NCBI GenBank assembly: GCA_016871135.1
Contig: VFZQ01000025.1
Coordinates: 1 to 18,139 of the forward strand
Length of the DNA: 18,139 nucleotides
Reading direction: 5' to 3'
From: Acidobacteriota bacterium
GTDB taxonomy: Bacteria; Acidobacteriota; Terriglobia; Bryobacterales; Bryobacteraceae
Below are positions 14,754-18,139 of the stretch, one piece after another. Within the stretch, counting starts at the first letter, position 1. Each line of letters starts with the position of its first letter. The position numbers and the translations under genes were made by a program. The notes under the pieces were generated by a model. The model was given only the letters and a program-made list of their open reading frames with translations. It was not told where the DNA came from and searched no databases.

Positions 14754-15539
14754 CTACTTGTATTCCTCTTCCAGCCGCGCGACCGTCTCGTCGTTGGCGG
14801 CGAACTCTTCAAAATTCTTGTGGCGCTTCAACCCGATATCGCCGAATGCCTCCTGCTGCACCAGCGTCACGGCCTGATTTTTCACCAGTTCGAGAATCGC
14901 GAGAAACAACACGATCATCGCACCGCGCGAGCGCTGCCGCTCGAACAGTTCCGTCGCCGAGACCGACTCGTGCGCTTTGACTGAACGCAGCACGTTCCGC
15001 AGGTAGACGATCATGTCGGGTACGGTGACGTCTTCCTTGGTGATCTCGAATTGCGGCCGGTTCTTGGCGCGTTCGAGCACCTTCTGCAGCGTCTGTACCA
15101 GGTCGAACAACGTGACGGCGAGACCGGGCTCATCGGCGTCGCTCAGAAATTCCTTCAGTGCCGGATTCGACCACGCGGCCTCTTCCATCAGTCGCTTCTG
15201 CTGCAACATCTCGGCGGCGTTCTTGAACCGCTCGTGTTCGAGCAGCCGGTCGACCAACTCTTGGCGCGGATCGCCCTCGGGGTCCATCTTCTCCAACTCG
15301 GGATCGCGCGGCAGCAGCATCTTCGATTTGATGTGAATCAAGGTCGATGCCATATAGACGAACTCCGCACTCAACTCCATGTCCATCTCGACAGCCTTTT
15401 GCACGTACTCCAGGTACTGGGAGGTGATGCGGGCGATCGGGATGTCGTAGATATTGATCTGTTGTTTGCGGATCAGATCCAGGAGAAGGTCCAGCGGGCC
15501 TTCATACTGTTCCAGGTGAACATTGAGCGGAGACGACAC
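14754..15539 (-). CDS. scpA: segregation and condensation protein A
   Basis: ScpA is the kleisin that bridges the Smc dimer. Its 261 residues show the family N-terminus (VHLEQYEGPLDLLLDLIRKQQINIYDIPIA), ARITSQYLEYVQKA, AEFVYMASTLIHIKSKMLLPRD, and a C-terminal winged-helix segment (SRGAMIVLFLAILELVKNQAVTLVQQ). The start is GTG at 15539, which places the EGPLDLLL motif at the usual distance from the N-terminus. No Shine-Dalgarno is evident. It begins 20 bases after the S9 peptidase stop, so it may be read from the peptidase transcript. Confidence 0.94.
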   Translation of the reverse strand: MSSPLNVHLEQYEGPLDLLLDLIRKQQINIYDIPIARITSQYLEYVQKAVEMDMELSAEFVYMASTLIHIKSKMLLPRDPELEKMDPEGDPRQELVDRLLEHERFKNAAEMLQQKRLMEEAAWSNPALKEFLSDADEPGLAVTLFDLVQTLQKVLERAKNRPQFEITKEDVTVPDMIVYLRNVLRSVKAHESVSATELFERQRSRGAMIVLFLAILELVKNQAVTLVQQEAFGDIGLKRHKNFEEFAANDETVARLEEEYK

Positions 15540-15559
15540 TACTTAACAGGGTAACAAAA

Positions 15560-17578
15560 TCAGGGTTTCGAAGGCTTCTTCGTCCACTCGGTAATCCAGT
15601 CGAGAAAGTGTTTGTGCCACACCGCGCTGTTTTGCGGTTTGAGAATCCAGTGCCCTTCATCGGGGAACAGCAGCAGCTTTGACGGCACCTTCTTCAACTG
15701 CAGCGCCGTGTAGAGTTGCAGGCCTTGGCCTACCGGAACGCGGTAATCCAGATCGCCGTGTATCACCAGCGTCGGCGTTTGAAACTCGCTCACATAATGG
15801 CTTGGCGACCACTTCGCATACGACTCCGCGTTGTCCCACGGCATGCCCCGGAACTCCCACATCGGAAACCACAACTCCTCGGTCTCGCCCGCCATGCTGC
15901 GCAGGTCGAACACGCCCGCGTGCGAAACGAACGCTTTGAATCGCTGCGTGTGGCCGAGCATCCAGTTCACCATGTAGCCGCCATAGCTGCCACCCGCCGC
16001 GGCGAATCGCCCGGCGTCGGCCCACGGCTGTGCCGCCACATGGTCGACCGTCGCCATGATGTCTTCGTAGACCTTTCCGCCCCAGTCGTTGTTGATCTCA
16101 TCGGTGAATTTTTGACCGTAGCCGGTCGAACCGCGTGGATTCGGCATCACAACCACGAATCCCGCTGCCGCGAAGACTTGCGGATTCCAGCGGTAGCTCC
16201 ACGATTCATGCCACGCGCCTTGCGGGCCGCCGTGAATGAAAAACAATACCGGGTACCTTTGTTTCGAGTCGAAATCGGGCGGTTTCAACACAAAGCTATG
16301 AACCTTTGCTCCCTCGGCGCCTGTAACGGTGATGTCCTCAAATGCCGGCAACGTCAGTCCGCCTATCACGCCGTCATTCAGCTTGGCCAGCGGCACGGGC
16401 TTGTTATCGGAAGAATGAACCTTGAAGATTTCCACCGGCTTGGAGCCGGTTTGCATCGTGTAGATCATTGTCTTGCCGTCGGGAGTAAGTTGAACGTCGT
16501 CATAGGTCGCGCTGCCGGAAACGATTGACCGTGCCCCGCCGCTCCCATTGACTGCGAACATCTGAATGCTCTGCCGGCCGCGGTCTTCAACCGTAAAAAA
16601 CAGACGCGTCGAATCGGGCGACCACGAGACACTTTGCACCGACCGGTCCAGCGTCTCGGTCAAATCGCGAACGCTTCCGCTCGATCGTTGAATCAGAAAC
16701 AGCCGCCAGCGGTCGCTTTCATAGCCCGCCGTTTTCTGGCCGCGCCAAGCCAGCCACTGGCCGTCGGGTGAATAAACCGGCCCCACATCGGCGCCCGCTG
16801 TGATCGTGATTTTGCGCGGTTCGCCGCTCTCCGGCGAAACAGTCCAAAGTTCGCTGTTGGTCGACAGCGCCTGATCGTTCTCGCCATTCATCACATAGCA
16901 GACTTCTTTTGAATCCGGGGAGATCGCATAACCGTCCTGGCCGCCGAGCGAGAACGTCGGGACGTCGAACCGGCCGGGCGTGAGGTCCTTCACCGCGCCG
17001 CCGCCGATATCGGCCATCATCAAATGGCTGCGGCGTTTCGACTGATACGTATTCCAGTGTCGATAGAGCAGCGACGTGTACACGCGCGCCTTTGACTTCG
17101 ACTCTTTCTCTTCCTTCAGCATGCGCTCGTTGCAGGCTTCGTCGTTGCATTCCGGATAGACTTCGCTCAGGAACAGAATGCGTTTGCCGTCCGGGAAGGG
17201 AAGCACGCCCGACGCTTCCGTCGCGAGTTTGGTGACCTGCTTCTGCGCGGAACCATCGGCGTTCATGATCCATACCTGTGACGAACCGCCTCGATCGGAA
17301 ACAAACAGCAGTCGCTTGGAATCGGGCGACCAGCGAGGCCGGTCGTTGGAGCCCTCCGACGTAACGGCTTTGGGCGAAGAGCCGTCAAGCGTAACGGTAT
17401 AGATCTGCGTAGTCTTCTTGTTCGCGGCCAGATCGACACGCTGCGCCGCGAAGGCAACGGTCTTCCCGTCGGGCGAAAGTTGAGGGTCCGATATGCGCTG
17501 AATGCGCATGAGCGTTTCAACGTCGAGAGTGGCGGCAATCGCGGCAAAGGCAGTGCAGAAGGTGAGACGCCAAAGCAT
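15560..17578 (-). CDS. S9 family (prolyl oligopeptidase/DPP-like) peptidase, exported
   Basis: A 672-residue serine peptidase with a short signal peptide (MLWRLTFCTAFAAIAA). The N-terminal beta-propeller (about 20-410) has repeated TolB-like blades: RISDPQLSPDGKTVAF, RPRWSPDSKRLLFVSDRGG, GYAISPDSKEVCYV and VSWSPDSTRLFF. The catalytic domain begins near 430 with YPVLFFIHGGPQGAWHESW, then PNPRGSTGYGQKF. The triad is Ser531 (GGSYGGY), Asp611 (HGDLDYRVP, second Asp) and His643 (DEGHW); this spacing matches the DPP4 family. It probably trims peptides in the periplasm; the specificity is unknown. A TACAAT element sits 6 bases before the ATG and no Shine-Dalgarno is visible. The placement directly before scpA is likely positional and not functional. 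Confidence 0.94.
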   Translation of the reverse strand: MLWRLTFCTAFAAIAATLDVETLMRIQRISDPQLSPDGKTVAFAAQRVDLAANKKTTQIYTVTLDGSSPKAVTSEGSNDRPRWSPDSKRLLFVSDRGGSSQVWIMNADGSAQKQVTKLATEASGVLPFPDGKRILFLSEVYPECNDEACNERMLKEEKESKSKARVYTSLLYRHWNTYQSKRRSHLMMADIGGGAVKDLTPGRFDVPTFSLGGQDGYAISPDSKEVCYVMNGENDQALSTNSELWTVSPESGEPRKITITAGADVGPVYSPDGQWLAWRGQKTAGYESDRWRLFLIQRSSGSVRDLTETLDRSVQSVSWSPDSTRLFFTVEDRGRQSIQMFAVNGSGGARSIVSGSATYDDVQLTPDGKTMIYTMQTGSKPVEIFKVHSSDNKPVPLAKLNDGVIGGLTLPAFEDITVTGAEGAKVHSFVLKPPDFDSKQRYPVLFFIHGGPQGAWHESWSYRWNPQVFAAAGFVVVMPNPRGSTGYGQKFTDEINNDWGGKVYEDIMATVDHVAAQPWADAGRFAAAGGSYGGYMVNWMLGHTQRFKAFVSHAGVFDLRSMAGETEELWFPMWEFRGMPWDNAESYAKWSPSHYVSEFQTPTLVIHGDLDYRVPVGQGLQLYTALQLKKVPSKLLLFPDEGHWILKPQNSAVWHKHFLDWITEWTKKPSKP

Positions 17579-17584
17579 GGTTTT

Positions 17585-17590
17585 ATTGTA
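17585..17590 (-). promoter_or_regulatory. putative -10 element (TACAAT) for the S9 peptidase
   Basis: TACAAT ends 6 bases before the ATG at 17578, so transcription would start at the start codon itself. No Shine-Dalgarno and no clear -35 are visible. Inference from position. Confidence 0.4.
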
Positions 17591-17671
17591 GATGACGGCG
17601 GTGGTGGTAGCGTTACAATACGTTTCTCGGTATGCAACTATTCAGGAAAAACATACATAGGACTATAACAA

Positions 17672-17696
17672 TTTCATGGATAGAGGTTCCATGAAA
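17672..17696. repeat. 9-base perfect inverted repeat, possible operator
   Basis: TTTCATGGA, TAGAGGT, TCCATGAAA. The dyad lies between divergent genes and shares CATGAAA with a second site at 17718-17725. It could be a regulator-binding site or an RNA hairpin. There is no U-run and no upstream gene on that strand to terminate. Confidence 0.6.
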
Positions 17697-17712
17697 ATCC
17701 GTCATCGGAATG

Positions 17713-17722
17713 TCATGCATGA
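17713..17722. repeat. 10-base perfect palindrome TCATGCATGA
   Basis: The palindrome is 33 bases before the ATPase start. Its right half runs into CATGAAAA, the same half-site as in the neighbouring dyad (28 bases between the two copies), so the two elements may bind the same protein. Confidence 0.5.
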
Positions 17723-17738
17723 AAAACTGATACCCTAG

Positions 17739-17744
17739 TATAAG
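17739..17744 (+). promoter_or_regulatory. putative -10 element (TATAAG) for the ATPase gene
   Basis: TATAAG ends 10 bases before the ATG at 17755. No Shine-Dalgarno is present, and the palindrome at 17713-17722 would overlap the -35 position, which would suit a repressor. Confidence 0.35.
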
Positions 17745-17754
17745 AATTTCCTGT

Positions 17755-18139
17755 ATGGACCTCATCGACCGCACCCGTCTTCGTGATGAGATTCGAATGC
17801 TCATACGCTCCAACGCGGTGACGGCGATCTTGGGCCCACGTCAATGCGGAAAGACGACCCTGGCGCGCATGATGGCCGCCGAACGGCTATCGATGTGGCT
17901 CGATTGCGAAGACCCGCTCTCCAAAGCGCGTCTCAAGGAACCGATGCGCTTGCTCGAAAGTGCGCGCGGGCTCGTCGTTATCGACGAGATTCAATTCATG
18001 CCGGAACTGTTCCCGATTCTCCGCGTGCTCGCCGACCGGAGGCCGCAGAAGGCAAAGTACCTGATTCTCGGCAGCACGTCGCCAGAACTGGCGACGCAAG
18101 CCGGAGAGTCGCTGGCGGGGCGCGTCGCCTATTTACCTA
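17755..18139 (+). CDS. AAA_14/DUF4143-type ATP-binding protein (partial, N-terminus)
   Basis: The gene runs off the right edge; 128 residues are visible. It begins MDLIDRTRLRDEIRMLIRSN and carries a Walker A motif GPRQCGKTT (27-35, Lys33), WLDCEDP, and a Walker B motif GLVVIDEIQ (72-80). FPILRVLADRRP then leads to a sensor-like LILGSTSPEL, and the fragment ends at LAGRVAYLP. This order is typical of AAA_14 proteins that end in a DUF4143 domain. In most members the cysteine in Walker A is also seen (RQ.GKTT with A, V or C). Their function is not established; they vary greatly between strains and some sit near toxin-antitoxin or mobile genes. The C-terminal domain is inferred, not seen. The start is the first ATG after the AT-rich region and has no Shine-Dalgarno. 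Confidence 0.88.
   Translation, partial: MDLIDRTRLRDEIRMLIRSNAVTAILGPRQCGKTTLARMMAAERLSMWLDCEDPLSKARLKEPMRLLESARGLVVIDEIQFMPELFPILRVLADRRPQKAKYLILGSTSPELATQAGESLAGRVAYLP

Larger units (their letters stand above)
17579..17754. other. AT-rich divergent intergenic region
   Basis: No gene is seen. By my count 17631-17754 is about 35% G+C, far below the surrounding coding DNA. It holds the likely promoters of the S9 peptidase (minus) and the ATPase (plus), a 7-base inverted pair TATTGTA (17584-17590) / TACAATA (17614-17620), a 9-base hairpin, a 10-base palindrome and repeated CATGAAAA half-sites. Confidence 0.7.

Noticed and set aside
1..18139. tRNA, rRNA, CRISPR array, insertion sequence or prophage
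   Set aside because: No cloverleaf-like, rRNA-like, repeat-spacer, transposase or integrase sequence was found by reading both strands; coding genes fill almost the whole window.
17755..18139. Defence-system reading of the ATPase
   Set aside because: Only the N-terminal ATPase part is visible and AAA_14/DUF4143 proteins have no established defence role; neighbouring genes give no support.

Overview
The window looks like chromosomal DNA from an acidobacterium of the Solibacter/Bryobacter type, or a close relative. This is inferred from gene content and not from a marker gene. It is GC-rich and carries the PSD1 (cytochrome C/DUF1549/DUF1553) plus DUF1501 pair, Tat-exported sulfatase and Gfo/Idh/MocA proteins, a DUF5009 acyltransferase-like protein, PQQ-type cytochrome fragments and ParDE. 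These are common in Acidobacteriota and Planctomycetota. No rRNA, tRNA, CRISPR array, insertion sequence or integrase was seen.

Layout. (1) 1-1256, minus: a c-type cytochrome (probably the start of a PQQ dehydrogenase) running off the left edge, preceded by an alpha/beta-hydrolase esterase gene broken by a single-base frameshift. (2) 1302-2816, plus: a Tat-exported Gfo/Idh/MocA oxidoreductase. (3) 2818-8448, minus: a five-gene run in transcription order DUF5009/NagX-like membrane protein, ankyrin-CxxCH-QW-repeat fusion, sulfatase, lipoprotein aldose 1-epimerase (GTGA coupling with the sulfatase) and an unrecognised 212-residue protein. (4) 8452-12849, plus: PSD1 protein, DUF1501 protein (ATGA coupling), then a ParD/ParE-type toxin-antitoxin pair. 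(5) 12869-17578, minus: S9 peptidase, scpA, scpB, rluB and a small CoA-binding protein, packed head to tail. (6) 17579-17754: the only intergenic stretch longer than 60 bases, AT-rich and full of inverted repeats. (7) 17755 to the right edge, plus: the N-terminal part of an AAA_14/DUF4143-type ATPase.

How the genes may work together. Regions 2-4 read as an exported carbohydrate-processing set: sulfatase, mutarotase, sugar-type oxidoreductase, a heparan-acetyltransferase-like membrane protein, and the PSD1/DUF1501 pair whose biochemical role is not established. Degradation of a sulfated or amino-sugar polysaccharide is a reasonable inference but not shown. Region 5 is housekeeping: chromosome segregation (ScpAB with Smc) and 23S rRNA pseudouridylation.

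The most interesting signals are: two divergent genes whose start codons are only 3 bases apart, with putative promoters facing each other; a recurring pattern of -10-like hexamers 6-12 bases before start codons that lack a Shine-Dalgarno, suggesting leaderless mRNAs; the ankyrin/CxxCH/QW fusion; and the AT-rich palindromic region before the ATPase. I found no clear new defence or mobile system.
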